Shown: positions 18,212-27,104, counted from the first letter of the stretch. The stretch is DNA of 64,000 nucleotides from Nocardioides antri (GCF_008373765.1 NZ_VUJW01000010.1:186001-250000), one strand, 5' to 3'. Notes: generated by a model not told the origin, from the sequence alone. Program-made: numbers and translations.

Positions 18212-19249
18212 GTGGATGTAACCAGCCTGGAATGGACCATCACCATCGCCGCCACCGTCGGCGTGCTGCTCTTCGATGTCGTCGTCATCGCGCGCGACCC
18301 GCGGGAGCCGTCGATGAAGGAGTGCGCGGTCGCGCTGTGCTTCTACGTCGGGGCGGCCCTGGGGTTCGGCCTCTTCGTGTGGCTGCACCACGGGCAGGGC
18401 TACGGCATCGAGTTCTACACCGGGTGGCTGACGGAGTACTCGTTGTCGATCGACAACCTCTTCGTCTTCATCATCTTGATGGCGGCGCTCAAGGTGCCCC
18501 GGAAGTACCAGCAGGAGGCGCTGCTCGTCGGCATCGTGCTGGCGCTGATCTTCCGCGGCATCTTCATCGCCCTGGGCTACGCGCTCATCGAGAACTTCAG
18601 CTGGGTCTTCTACATTTTCGGCGCGTTCCTGGTCTACACCGCGTACGGCCTGGTGAAGTCCTACCGGACGCACGAGGACGAGCACCCCGAGGACAACGCG
18701 GTCGTGAAGTTCGCCCGCTCCCACCTGCGGGTCGGCGAGGCCTACCACGGGCTCAAGCTCTGGTACCACGAGAACGGCGTCCGGTTCGTCTCCCCGATCG
18801 TGATCGTGATCATCGCGCTCGGTGTCACCGACATCCTGTTCGCGCTCGACTCGATCCCGGCGATCTTCGGCATCACCCAGGAGCCGTACCTCGTCTTCAC
18901 GGCCAACGTGTTCGCGCTGATGGGTCTGCGGCAGCTCTACTTCCTGCTCGGCGGGCTCCTGGAGCGCCTGGTCTACCTGTCGCTGGGCCTGGCGTTCATC
19001 CTCGCCTTCATCGGCGTGAAGCTGGTCCTGCACGCGCTGCACGAGAACGAGCTGGCCTTCATCAACGGCGGCCACCACGTTGAGGCGGCTCCCGAGATCT
19101 CGTCGCTGCTCAGCCTGGGTGTGATCGTGGCGACGCTGGTGATCACGGCCGTGGCCAGCCTGCTCAAGTCGAGCAAGGAGCCAGAGGCCATCGAGGAGCA
19201 GATCCCGGTCGAGGTCGACGAGACTCCCGGCGCGGACTGGAAGGACTGA
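18212..19249 (+). CDS. TerC family integral membrane protein (putative metal exporter)
   Basis: 345 residues, GTG start after CCGGAGG. About nine transmembrane helices. The TerC signatures are present: an EYSLSIDNLFVFIILM segment with the acidic SIDN motif, and the second copy LGVTDILFALDSIPAIFGI. TerC/Alx proteins are linked to manganese efflux and to metalation of exported proteins; older annotations say tellurium resistance. The riboswitch upstream supports a manganese-homeostasis role. The C-terminal tail is acidic and cytoplasmic. Confidence 0.93.
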   Translation: MDVTSLEWTITIAATVGVLLFDVVVIARDPREPSMKECAVALCFYVGAALGFGLFVWLHHGQGYGIEFYTGWLTEYSLSIDNLFVFIILMAALKVPRKYQQEALLVGIVLALIFRGIFIALGYALIENFSWVFYIFGAFLVYTAYGLVKSYRTHEDEHPEDNAVVKFARSHLRVGEAYHGLKLWYHENGVRFVSPIVIVIIALGVTDILFALDSIPAIFGITQEPYLVFTANVFALMGLRQLYFLLGGLLERLVYLSLGLAFILAFIGVKLVLHALHENELAFINGGHHVEAAPEISSLLSLGVIVATLVITAVASLLKSSKEPEAIEEQIPVEVDETPGADWKD

Positions 19250-19272
19250 CCCCGCCGGCGGGCGCGCACGGC

Positions 19273-19278
19273 TAGGGT
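19273..19278 (+). promoter_or_regulatory. Candidate -10 box for the FHA-ABC gene
   Basis: TAGGGT, 34 bases upstream of the ATG at 19313 in a 63-bp spacer. It falls inside the open frame upstream of that ATG, which argues that the gene begins at 19313. Confidence 0.4.
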
Positions 19279-19312
19279 GCTGCCGTTCCCGCACCCGAGC
19301 TCCCCGAGGCCC

Positions 19313-21838
19313 ATGACCAGCGCACCCAGCCGTCCCGACGGCCAGCACCTGCTGCAAGTGGAGTGGGCGGGAGCGACGAAGACGTACGACGGCGACCGGG
19401 TCGTGGTCGGCCGCGAGGCCGACTGCGACGTCGTCGTCACCGAGCCCGCCGCCTCGCGCCACCACGCCGTCATCCAGCGTGAGGGCGGCGCCTGGGTCGT
19501 GGTGGACACCAGCAGCAACGGGACGTTCGTCCGGGGGCAGCGGATCAGCCGCCTCGAGGTACCGATGAGCCCGCTGAGCCTTCACCTCGGGGGCCCGGCG
19601 AGCGAGCCCGTCGTCGTCTCCCTGGTCACCCAGGTCGCGCCTCCGCCATACCGACCGGCTCCGGCGCCCGCGGCGCCCGCTCCGGCGCCGCCCGCGCCAC
19701 CTGCGGCGGAGTGGTGGCGCAACCTGCCGCCGCCTCAGCTGCCTGCGGGAGCACCCTCGGTGGACGCCTGGCGGGCGCAGGAGGTGGTGCCGCCCGGACA
19801 GCTCGCGCACGGCCAGTCGGTCGTGCTGCCGCAGCAGGTCGCCGCCGGCCGCAGCCTCACCATCGGGCGCGAGCAGGGCAACGACGTCGTGCTCGAGGAC
19901 GCGCTGGTGAGCCGCCGGCACGCGCGACTCGACCCCGGCGGCCCGGACCGGCCAGCGGTCCTCCACGACCTCGGCAGCTTCAACGGCACCTTCGTCAACG
20001 GCCACCGGGTCGAGGGTGCGGTCCAGCTCGCCGTCGGCGCCGAGGTGATCTTCGGCAACCAGACCTTCCGCTGGGACGGCACCCAGCTGCTGGCGTCGGC
20101 GACGACCCACGAGTTCACGCTCTATGCCGACGGCCTGACGACGGTGCTCCCCGACGGGCGGCAGCTGCTGCAGCACGCGTCGTTCCAACTCAAGCCGTCG
20201 AGCCTGACCGCCGTCATCGGCCCGTCCGGCGCCGGCAAGTCGACGCTCCTCGGCGCGCTGACCGGGCTCCGGCCGGCGACCCACGGCCGGGTCATCTGGC
20301 AGGGCCACGACCTCTACGCGCACTACGACCAGCTCCGGTTCCAGATCGGCCTGGTGCCCCAGCAGGACATCCAGCACCCGCAGCTCAAGGTGCGCCAGGC
20401 GCTGAGGTACGCCGCCGAGCTCCGGCTCCCGCCCGACACCACCCGCCGGGAGCAGGAGCACCGGGTGCACCAGGTCGCCGAGCAGCTCCAGCTGACCTCG
20501 CGGCTGGACAACCGGATCGGCACCCAGCTGTCGGGTGGCCAGAAGAAGCGGGTCTCGATCGCGACCGAGCTGCTGACCGCGCCGCCGCTGCTGTTCCTCG
20601 ACGAGCCGACGTCCGGCCTCGACCCGGGCCTCGACCTCGAGGTCATGAAGCAGCTCCGGGCGCTGGCCGACGGCGGCCGCGTGGTCATGGTGGTCACCCA
20701 CTCCGTGCTCGCGCTCGACGTCTGCGACAACGTGATGGTGCTGGCGCCGGGCGGACGGATCGCCTACTTCGGGCCGCCCGAGGGTGTCCTCGCGCATTTC
20801 GGCCGGGCGAGCTACCCGGAGGTGTTCGACCTCCTCGACGAGCCCGACCTCTGGCAGCGGATCCCGGCGCCCGCCCAGCGGGCCGCGACGACGGGCTCGC
20901 TGCCGGCAGCCGCGGCCGGCGTACCCGCCCCGCCCCGGCAGTCGCTCGGCCGTCAGCTGTCGACCCTGGTCCGCCGCAACACGGCGGTGGTCGTCAGCGA
21001 CCGGCTGCTGCTCGGCATGCTCCTGCTGCTGCCGCTGGTCCTCGGCGGGCTCAGCCGGCTGGTCCCCGGCAACAGCGGGCTGTCCCTCGACGACACCCTG
21101 CGGTGTCCGGGCCAGACCGAGCAGATCGGCAACGGCCGGTGCCAGGCGATGCAGGACGGCACGCCGGTCGGTGAGGTCGTCCGGATGGTCTTCCAACCGG
21201 GCGAGGCCACCCAGCGCCTGATCGTGCTCATCGTCGCGGCGTGCCTGATGGGCACGGCGATCGCAATCCGCGAGCTGGTGGGGGAGCGACCCATCTTCCG
21301 GCGTGAGTACGCCGTCGGCCTGTCACCCGGCATCTACTTCCTCAGCAAGGTGCTGGTGCTCGGCACCGCCGCCTTCGTGCAGGGCCTGCTGGTCACGTTC
21401 ATCGCGACGGTGGGCCTGCCCGGCGCCGACGGCACCCTCGGCACGCTCCGGGTCGCGTTCACCATCGCCGCCCTCGCCCTGACCATGGCGGTCGTCGGGC
21501 TCGCGCTGTCCGCGCTGGTCACGAGCACCGAGCAGACGATGCCGACCCTGGTCGGCGTGATCATGATCCAGCTCGTGCTGTCGGGGTCTCTGTTCGCGAT
21601 CGCGGGCCGGCCGGTGCTCGAGCAGGTCGCCTGGCTCTCGCCCTCCCGGTGGGGCTACGCCGCCAGCGCGTCCGCCATGGGCCTGGTCCGGGGTCAGGCC
21701 GACCGCGAGGACGAGGACTGGATCGCGCTCGACGGTGCGTTCCACTACTTCATGGACCTCGGCGTCCTCGCGCTCCTCTGCGCGGTCGCGTTCGGCGTCG
21801 GGATGTGGCTCACCTACCGGAGCGCCACCGAGGACTGA
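19313..21838 (+). CDS. FHA-FHA-ABC transporter fused to a membrane domain (Rv1747-like)
   Basis: 841 residues. Order: FHA domain 1 (about 20-90; VVVGREADCDVVV, SRHHAVI, SSNGTFVRG), a Pro/Ala linker, FHA domain 2 (about 178-255; LTIGREQGNDVVL, SRRHARL, GSFNGTFVNG), an ABCG-type ATPase (Walker A GPSGAGKST from residue 303, signature LSGGQKKR, Walker B LLFLDEPTSGLD), and a C-terminal ABC-2 membrane domain with about six helices. M. tuberculosis Rv1747 has this architecture; there its FHA domains bind threonines phosphorylated by PknF. A kinase-gated exporter of a cell-wall or lipid substrate is inferred. No kinase gene is in this window. Confidence 0.92.
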   Translation: MTSAPSRPDGQHLLQVEWAGATKTYDGDRVVVGREADCDVVVTEPAASRHHAVIQREGGAWVVVDTSSNGTFVRGQRISRLEVPMSPLSLHLGGPASEPVVVSLVTQVAPPPYRPAPAPAAPAPAPPAPPAAEWWRNLPPPQLPAGAPSVDAWRAQEVVPPGQLAHGQSVVLPQQVAAGRSLTIGREQGNDVVLEDALVSRRHARLDPGGPDRPAVLHDLGSFNGTFVNGHRVEGAVQLAVGAEVIFGNQTFRWDGTQLLASATTHEFTLYADGLTTVLPDGRQLLQHASFQLKPSSLTAVIGPSGAGKSTLLGALTGLRPATHGRVIWQGHDLYAHYDQLRFQIGLVPQQDIQHPQLKVRQALRYAAELRLPPDTTRREQEHRVHQVAEQLQLTSRLDNRIGTQLSGGQKKRVSIATELLTAPPLLFLDEPTSGLDPGLDLEVMKQLRALADGGRVVMVVTHSVLALDVCDNVMVLAPGGRIAYFGPPEGVLAHFGRASYPEVFDLLDEPDLWQRIPAPAQRAATTGSLPAAAAGVPAPPRQSLGRQLSTLVRRNTAVVVSDRLLLGMLLLLPLVLGGLSRLVPGNSGLSLDDTLRCPGQTEQIGNGRCQAMQDGTPVGEVVRMVFQPGEATQRLIVLIVAACLMGTAIAIRELVGERPIFRREYAVGLSPGIYFLSKVLVLGTAAFVQGLLVTFIATVGLPGADGTLGTLRVAFTIAALALTMAVVGLALSALVTSTEQTMPTLVGVIMIQLVLSGSLFAIAGRPVLEQVAWLSPSRWGYAASASAMGLVRGQADREDEDWIALDGAFHYFMDLGVLALLCAVAFGVGMWLTYRSATED

Positions 21839-21885
21839 CCGGTCGCCCGGGAATGCCCGGGCCGGTGCCGGGCTTGGAACGGAAG

Positions 21886-22935
21886 ATGTCGTCTCCCGCG
21901 CTCTCCGTCCTGGACCTGGTGCCGGTCCGCTCCGACCAGACCTCCGCCAACGCCGTCGCCGCGACCCTCGACCTGGCGCGCGCCGCCGACCGGCTCGGCT
22001 ACGTCCGCTACTGGGTCGCCGAGCACCACAACATGCCGGCCGTGGCCGCGACCAACCCGCCGGTGCTGATCGGGCTGATCGGCGGGCAGACGTCGCGCAT
22101 CCGGGTCGGGTCGGGCGGCGTGATGCTGCCCAACCATGCCCCGCTCGTGGTGGCGGAGCAGTTCGCCCTCCTCGAGGCCGCTTTCCCCGGCCGGGTCGAC
22201 CTCGGGCTCGGCCGGGCGCCCGGGACCGACCCGATCACGCGCTGGGCGCTGCGGCACGGCGCCGGCGGCGTGGACGACGGCGCCGTCGAGCGGTTCGGCG
22301 AGTACGTCGACGACGTGCTGACGATGATGGAGCCGGCCGGGGCCGGGCTCGACCTGCGCGGGCGCACCCACGTCCTCAAGGCGACACCGGCCGCGCAGTC
22401 GGTCGCCACGCCCTGGCTGCTGGGCTCCTCCGACTACTCCGCCCGGCTCGCCGCGGAGAAGGGCCTCCCCTACGTCTTCGCCCACCACTTCTCCGGGTCC
22501 GGCACCGCCGAGGCGCTCGCGCTCTACCGGTCGTCCTTCCGGCCCTCCGAGCTGCTCGCCGAGCCGCGGACCTTCCTCACCGTCAACGCGGCGGTCGCCG
22601 AGACGGCCGAGGAGGCCGAGCGCCTCGCCCTGCCGCAGCTGCTGCAGATGGTCGCGCTGCGGACAGGCCAGCCGCTCACCCCGCAGCCGCTGGTCGAGGA
22701 GGCGGAGCGGGCCGTCGCCGACGGGCTGCCCGAGTCCCACGAGGGCCTGATCGGCGCGATGCGCCGGCGGTGGGTGATCGGCGACGCGGCGGGTGCCCGG
22801 GCCGAGATCGAGCGGCTCGCGGCGTCGTACGACGTCGACGAGGTGATGGTCCACCCGGTCGCCGGTGCCGTCTCCGGCACCGGACCGGCCAGCGCGCCGG
22901 CGCGGGTGCGGACCCTCGAGCTCCTCTCGGGATGA
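21886..22935 (+). CDS. LLM class flavin-dependent oxidoreductase (MsnO8-like)
   Basis: 349 residues after a GGAAG site. The luciferase-like TIM barrel signatures are clear: LDLVPVRSDQTSANAVAATL at the start, YWVAEHHNMP, RIRVGSGGVMLPNHAPLVVAEQFALLEAAFPGRVDLGLGRAPG. These belong to the MsnO8/YhbW subgroup, whose members use reduced flavin and oxygen on mostly unknown substrates. It is transcribed in the same direction as the FHA-ABC gene, 47 bases upstream. Confidence 0.9.
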   Translation: MSSPALSVLDLVPVRSDQTSANAVAATLDLARAADRLGYVRYWVAEHHNMPAVAATNPPVLIGLIGGQTSRIRVGSGGVMLPNHAPLVVAEQFALLEAAFPGRVDLGLGRAPGTDPITRWALRHGAGGVDDGAVERFGEYVDDVLTMMEPAGAGLDLRGRTHVLKATPAAQSVATPWLLGSSDYSARLAAEKGLPYVFAHHFSGSGTAEALALYRSSFRPSELLAEPRTFLTVNAAVAETAEEAERLALPQLLQMVALRTGQPLTPQPLVEEAERAVADGLPESHEGLIGAMRRRWVIGDAAGARAEIERLAASYDVDEVMVHPVAGAVSGTGPASAPARVRTLELLSG

Positions 22936-22970
22936 CGGCCGCCGGGCTGCGTCCGCCCCTGCGGTCGCGA

Positions 22971-23001
22971 TTGGGAGTTCGTGAACGGGTCTGACTAAAC
23001 T
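22971..23001 (+). promoter_or_regulatory. Candidate infA promoter
   Basis: TTGGGA (22971-22976) and TAAACT (22996-23001) with a 19-bp spacer, giving a 5' leader of about 165 nt. The leader includes a stem CGCCCGGA / TCCGGGCG (23049-23056 / 23065-23072) with a T-rich loop. Confidence 0.4.
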
Positions 23002-23172
23002 GGTGTGTCGGCCCAACGTGGGTCTGTGTCGTCATGCTCGCGGCTGCTCGCCCGGATCACTTTTTCCGGGCGGGAGGAGCGCGTCGACACGGCTGCACGA
23101 GGTCCACCGCCCCGCCACGGCAGGACGGAGGTTCCCGGGCCACCGGTAGACAACCCCAACCCGAAGGACGGC

Positions 23173-23394
23173 ATGGCGAAGAAAGAAGGCGTCATCGAGA
23201 TGGAGGGCTCCGTCGTGGAGGCCCTTCCTAACGCGATGTTCCGTGTCGAGCTGAGCAACGGCCACAAGGTCCTCGCTCACATCAGCGGAAAGATGCGCCA
23301 GCACTACATCCGGATCCTCCCCGAGGACCGGGTCGTCGTGGAGCTCTCGCCGTACGACCTCTCGCGGGGCCGGATCGTCTACCGCTACAAGTAA
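23173..23394 (+). CDS. infA: Translation initiation factor IF-1
   Basis: 73 residues beginning [20 protein letters not shown], with the OB-fold end [15 protein letters not shown], the standard length and sequence. IF-1 occupies the 30S A site during initiation. It restarts the ribosomal gene cluster after the five-kilobase non-ribosomal block. The ATG at 23173 has a GAAGGA site. Confidence 0.99.
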   Translation: MAKKEGVIEMEGSVVEALPNAMFRVELSNGHKVLAHISGKMRQHYIRILPEDRVVVELSPYDLSRGRIVYRYK

Positions 23395-23424
23395 CCAAGC
23401 CGCTAACCCAGGAAAGGGCTGACA

Positions 23425-23538
23425 GTGAAGGTCAACCCGAGCGTCAAGCCGATCTGTGACAAGTGCAAGGTGATCCGTCGCCACGGCCGCGTCATGGTGA
23501 TCTGCGAGAACCCCCGCCACAAGCAGCGCCAGGGCTGA
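23425..23538 (+). CDS. rpmJ: 50S ribosomal protein L36, zinc-binding form
   Basis: A short gene of 37 codons with a GTG start, found by direct translation: it begins [19 protein letters not shown] and ends NPRHKQRQG. The zinc ligands C11, C14, C27 and H32 are present (the C+ form). It follows infA by 30 nt after an AGGAAAGG site, the standard infA-rpmJ-rpsM order. Confidence 0.97.
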   Translation: MKVNPSVKPICDKCKVIRRHGRVMVICENPRHKQRQG

Positions 23539-23584
23539 GGGTCTCGAGGCTCGACCACCGAGCCGACAACTGAATACCTCTGCA

Positions 23585-23665
23585 GCGTGATCGCACCTTC
23601 GGCGTACGTCGAAGTCCACCGTCGGAACTGAGGCCGGCGCCGTCCCGCGGACGGACGCATCACGC
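23585..23665 (+). promoter_or_regulatory. Structured leader before rpsM
   Basis: Outer arms GCGTGAT (23585-23591) and ATCACGC (23659-23665) enclose two hairpins: CTTCGGCGTACGTCGAAG (23597-23614, one G-U) and CCGTCC-CGC-GGACGG (23640-23654). A three-way junction can form in the 163-nt rpmJ-rpsM spacer. Autoregulatory leaders of this kind occur before rpsM in other bacteria; the fold here is inferred from base pairing only. Confidence 0.45.
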
Positions 23666-23701
23666 ACGACACCTCAGTGGAATCCAAGGAGATCGCCACA
23701 C

Positions 23702-24079
23702 ATGGCACGCCTCGTCGGAGTCGACCTGCCGCGCGACAAGCGCATCGAGGTCGCACTCACCTACATCTACGGCATCGGCCGTACCCGCGCCCAGAAGCTG
23801 CTGGAGGCCACCGGGGTCAGCCCCGACCTGCGCGTCCACGAGCTGGGTGACGAAGAGCTGGTCAAGCTTCGCGACGCGATCGACGGCGCGGACATCAAGA
23901 TCGAGGGAGACCTCCGTCGTGAGGTCCAGGCCGACATCCGTCGCAAGATCGAGATCGGCAGCTACCAGGGTCGCCGCCACCGCCAGGGCCTTCCGGTCCG
24001 CGGGCAGCGCACCAAGACCAACGCTCGCACCCGCAAGGGCCCGAAGCGCACGGTTGCCGGCAAGAAGAAGGCCAAGTGA
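23702..24079 (+). CDS. rpsM: 30S ribosomal protein S13
   Basis: 125 residues starting [20 protein letters not shown] after an AAGGAG site. The helix-turn-helix [17 protein letters not shown] and the basic end [19 protein letters not shown] are standard. S13 bridges the two subunits and contacts the P-site tRNA. Fifty-six bases before rpsK. Confidence 0.99.
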   Translation: MARLVGVDLPRDKRIEVALTYIYGIGRTRAQKLLEATGVSPDLRVHELGDEELVKLRDAIDGADIKIEGDLRREVQADIRRKIEIGSYQGRRHRQGLPVRGQRTKTNARTRKGPKRTVAGKKKAK

Positions 24080-24135
24080 TAGACGCCTCCGGCGTCTCAC
24101 TGGCTCATCGACCAGCTTTCTCAAGGAGATAACGC

Positions 24136-24534
24136 ATGCCTCCCAAGGCTCGCGCGGCGAAGAAGGTCCGCCGCAAGGAGAAGAAGAACGTCGCTCAGGG
24201 CGAAGCCCACATCAAGAGCACGTTCAACAACACGATCGTCACGATCACCGACCCCACGGGGGCCGTGATCTCGTGGGCGTCCGCCGGCACCGTCGGCTTC
24301 AAGGGCTCCCGTAAGTCCACCCCGTACGCCGCGCAGATGGCCGCCGAGGCCGCCGGTCGCCGGGCGATGGAGCACGGAATGAAGAAGATCGACGTCTTCG
24401 TCAAGGGCCCCGGCTCGGGACGCGAGACGGCGATCCGCTCGCTGGGTGCGATCGGCCTCGAGGTCGGCACCATCCAGGACGTGACCCCCGCCCCGCACAA
24501 CGGCTGCCGCCCGCCCAAGCGCCGGCGCGTCTGA
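24136..24534 (+). CDS. rpsK: 30S ribosomal protein S11
   Basis: 132 residues. After a lysine-rich N-terminus the S11 core [20 protein letters not shown] and the end [17 protein letters not shown] are canonical. S11 forms part of the 30S platform at the Shine-Dalgarno cleft. It follows rpsM with an AAGGAG site. Confidence 0.99.
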   Translation: MPPKARAAKKVRRKEKKNVAQGEAHIKSTFNNTIVTITDPTGAVISWASAGTVGFKGSRKSTPYAAQMAAEAAGRRAMEHGMKKIDVFVKGPGSGRETAIRSLGAIGLEVGTIQDVTPAPHNGCRPPKRRRV

Positions 24535-24559
24535 CCACCGAGACCTAAGGAGAGCGATC

Positions 24560-25168
24560 ATGGCCCGTTACACCGGACCGATCACCAAGAAGTCGCGCCG
24601 TCTCGGTGTCGACCTCATCGGGGGCGACGCCGCCTTCGAGAAGCGCCCCTACCCGCCGGGCCAGCACGGCCGCGCGCGGATCAAGGAGAGCGAGTACCGC
24701 AACCAGCTGCAGGAGAAGCAGAAGGCGCGCTACACCTACGGCATCCTCGAGAAGCAGTTCCACAAGTACTACGTGGAGGCCGCTCGTCGCCAGGGCAAGA
24801 CCGGCGACAACCTGCTCCAGCTGCTCGAGTGCCGCCTGGACAACGTCGTCTACCGCGCCGGGTTCGCCCGGACCCGCCGCCACGCCCGCCAGCTGGTGAC
24901 CCACGGTCACTTCCTGGTCAACGGCAAGAAGGTCGACATCCCGTCCTTCCAGGTGACGCAGTACGACATCATCGACGTGCGCGAGAAGTCGCTGGAGATG
25001 ACGCCGTTCATCGTCGCCCGCGAGACCCACGGCGAGCGGATCGTGCCCGCGTGGCTCGAGGCGCTGCCGACACGGATGCGCATCCTGGTGCACCAGCTGC
25101 CGGTCCGGGAGCAGATCGACCTCCCGATCCAGGAGCAGCTCATCGTCGAGTACTACTCGAAGAAGTGA
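24560..25168 (+). CDS. rpsD: 30S ribosomal protein S4
   Basis: 202 residues. The N-terminus (MARYTGPITKKSRRLGVDL) lacks the zinc cysteines, so this is the C- form. The S4 RNA-binding domain is at about residues 95-155 (LECRLDNVVYRAGFARTRRHA). S4 initiates 30S assembly and, in enteric bacteria, represses the alpha operon. It precedes rpoA by 114 nt. Confidence 0.99.
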   Translation: MARYTGPITKKSRRLGVDLIGGDAAFEKRPYPPGQHGRARIKESEYRNQLQEKQKARYTYGILEKQFHKYYVEAARRQGKTGDNLLQLLECRLDNVVYRAGFARTRRHARQLVTHGHFLVNGKKVDIPSFQVTQYDIIDVREKSLEMTPFIVARETHGERIVPAWLEALPTRMRILVHQLPVREQIDLPIQEQLIVEYYSKK

Positions 25169-25173
25169 GGTGA

Positions 25174-25202
25174 GCGGGGGCCCTGCACGATCAGGCCCCC
25201 GC
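25174..25202 (+). terminator. Hairpin between rpsD and rpoA
   Basis: GCGGGGGCC (25174-25182) and GGCCCCCGC (25194-25202) form a perfect 9-bp stem with an 11-base loop, six bases past the rpsD stop. There is no T tract, so partial attenuation or mRNA stabilisation is more likely than full termination. Confidence 0.4.
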
Positions 25203-25282
25203 CATCTACCCCTAGCTCCAACCGTCCAAGCACCACGTCTGGGCCTTCATATAGCGGTCGGTCCGGAAAGGATAGGAACACA

Positions 25283-26299
25283 GTGCTCATCGCACAGCGC
25301 CCCACCCTGTCGGAGGAAACCGTCGACCAGTTCCGGTCGCGGTTCGTCATCGAGCCCCTCGAGCCTGGCTTCGGCTACACGCTCGGCAACTCGCTGCGTC
25401 GTACCCTCCTGTCGTCCATCCCCGGCGCCTCGGTCACCAGCATCAAGATCGACAGCGTGCTCCACGAGTTCTCGACGATCGAGGGCGTCAAGGAGGACGT
25501 CACCGAGATCATCCTGAACCTCAAGGGCCTCGTCGTCTCCTCGGAGCACGACGAGCCCGTGACCATGTACCTCCGCAAGTCCGGTGCCGGCGACGTCACC
25601 GCGGCTGACATCGCGCCCCCGGCCGGTGTCGAGGTGCACAACCCCGACCTCAAGATCGCCACCCTGGGCGACAACGGCAAGCTCGAGATGGAGCTCGTCG
25701 TCGAGCGCGGCCGCGGCTACGTCTCGGCCGTCCAGAACAAGGGCGCCGACAACGAGATCGGCCGGATGCCGGTCGACTCGATCTACAGCCCGGTCCTCAA
25801 GGTGACCTACAAGGTCGAGGCCACCCGTGTCGAGCAGCGCACCGACTTCGACAAGCTCGTCATCGATGTCGAGACCAAGCCGTCGATCCTGCCCCGCGAC
25901 GCCATCGCGTCGGCCGGCAAGACGCTGGTCGAGCTCTTCGGCCTGGCCCGCGAGCTCAACGTCGAGGCCGAGGGCATCGACATCGGCCCGTCGCCCGTCG
26001 ACGAGCAGCTCGCCGCCGACCTGGCCCTGCCGGTCGAGGACCTGCAGCTCACCGTCCGGTCCTACAACTGCCTCAAGCGCGAGGGCATCCACACCGTGGG
26101 TGAGCTCATCAGCCGCTCGGAGCAGGACCTGCTCGACATCCGCAACTTCGGTGCGAAGTCGATCGACGAGGTCAAGGCGAAGCTGCACGAGATGGGCCTG
26201 TCCCTCAAGGACAGCGCTCCCGGCTTCGACCCGCACGCCGCCCTCGCGTCGTACAGCGACGACGACGACGACACCTTCGTCGAGGACGAGCAGTACTGA
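25283..26299 (+). CDS. rpoA: RNA polymerase alpha subunit
   Basis: 338 residues with a GTG start after AAAGGATAGG. The N-terminal dimerisation domain includes [26 protein letters not shown]; the C-terminal domain (about 245-315) contains the RNA polymerase helix-hairpin-helix [20 protein letters not shown]. The acidic tail is [13 protein letters not shown]. It initiates polymerase assembly and contacts UP elements and activators. Confidence 0.99.
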   Translation: MLIAQRPTLSEETVDQFRSRFVIEPLEPGFGYTLGNSLRRTLLSSIPGASVTSIKIDSVLHEFSTIEGVKEDVTEIILNLKGLVVSSEHDEPVTMYLRKSGAGDVTAADIAPPAGVEVHNPDLKIATLGDNGKLEMELVVERGRGYVSAVQNKGADNEIGRMPVDSIYSPVLKVTYKVEATRVEQRTDFDKLVIDVETKPSILPRDAIASAGKTLVELFGLARELNVEAEGIDIGPSPVDEQLAADLALPVEDLQLTVRSYNCLKREGIHTVGELISRSEQDLLDIRNFGAKSIDEVKAKLHEMGLSLKDSAPGFDPHAALASYSDDDDDTFVEDEQY

Positions 26300-26312
26300 G
26301 TTGGATGGGGCG

Positions 26313-26334
26313 AGCGTGTCGGACACGACACGCT
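26313..26334. repeat. Short copy of the CGAGCGTGTCG hairpin after rpoA
   Basis: AGCGTGTCG (26313-26321), loop GACA, CGACACGCT (26326-26334): a perfect 9-bp stem. The flanking CGAGCGTGTCG and CGACACGCTGCCG words are the same as the outer arms of the nested element after adk, about 10.7 kb away. It may also act as a transcription attenuator between rpoA and rplQ. Confidence 0.55.
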
Positions 26335-26369
26335 GCCGCCCTCGCAGCTGACGTAGACACAAGTACAGA

Positions 26370-26400
26370 TTGACTGGCGTCTGCGGACCGAAACTACGGT
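26370..26400 (+). promoter_or_regulatory. Candidate rplQ promoter
   Basis: TTGACT (26370-26375) and TACGGT (26395-26400) with a 19-bp spacer, about 95 bases before rplQ. TACGGT serves as a likely -10 box at other sites in this window. Confidence 0.35.
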
Positions 26401-26493
26401 TGAGGCTCGCAGGCACCTCACGGGTCGGGGCTCTTGCTCCGGCTGCCACTAGCTCCGGTACCTGGTACGGCCGGGGAGAAATGAGATTCAGAG

Positions 26494-27090
26494 ATGCCCA
26501 AGCCCAAGAAGGGCCCCCGCCTCGGCGGTAGCCCGGCCCACCAGCGGCTCATCCTCCGCAACCTGGCCACCGCGCTCTTCGAGCACGGCCGGATCACGAC
26601 CACGGAGGCGAAGGCCCGCACCCTGCGGCCGTACGCCGAGAAGCTGATCACCAAGGCCAAGAAGGCGCACCTGGGGGAGAACCCGCTGCACAACCGCCGC
26701 GAGGTGCTGAAGAGCATCACCGACAAGGGCGTCGTGCACCACCTCTTCACCGAGATCGCGCCGGCGTACGCCGAGCGTCCGGGTGGCTACACCCGGATCA
26801 CCAAGATCGGTCCGCGCCACGGCGACAACGCCCCCATGGCCGTGATCGAGCTGGTGACCGAGGCCTACGAGCCGAAGACGATGCCGTCGAAGTCCAAGGC
26901 TGCTCCGGCCGCGACCGTCTCCAAGGACGCGGACGTCGCTCCGGCCGAGGTCGAGGCGACCAACGAGGCCGGCGACATCGAGGTCCTCTCCACCGAGGCC
27001 ACCGAGGTGGAGACGGCCGAAGCCGAGTCGAACGCCGAGGAGGCTCCCGCCGAGGAGACTGCCGGCGAGGAGACCGACGACAAGGCCTGA
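26494..27090 (+). CDS. rplQ: 50S ribosomal protein L17
   Basis: 198 residues. The first 120 are the usual L17 ([57 protein letters not shown]). The last 70 are an Ala/Glu-rich acidic extension with no domain match that I know; such tails are common in Actinobacteria. L17 lies near the tunnel exit. It ends the alpha operon before a strong terminator; truA, often next in Actinobacteria, is not here. Confidence 0.98.
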   Translation: MPKPKKGPRLGGSPAHQRLILRNLATALFEHGRITTTEAKARTLRPYAEKLITKAKKAHLGENPLHNRREVLKSITDKGVVHHLFTEIAPAYAERPGGYTRITKIGPRHGDNAPMAVIELVTEAYEPKTMPSKSKAAPAATVSKDADVAPAEVEATNEAGDIEVLSTEATEVETAEAESNAEEAPAEETAGEETDDKA

Positions 27091-27104
27091 TCTTCTGCAC
27101 GTCT

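Noticed and set aside
17804-21196. Very long minus-strand open frame (over 1100 codons) opposite terC and the FHA-ABC gene
   Set aside because: Composition is dominated by Arg, Gly, Asp, Glu and Val as expected for the antisense of GC-rich genes; no domain, and the plus strand has two well-supported genes.
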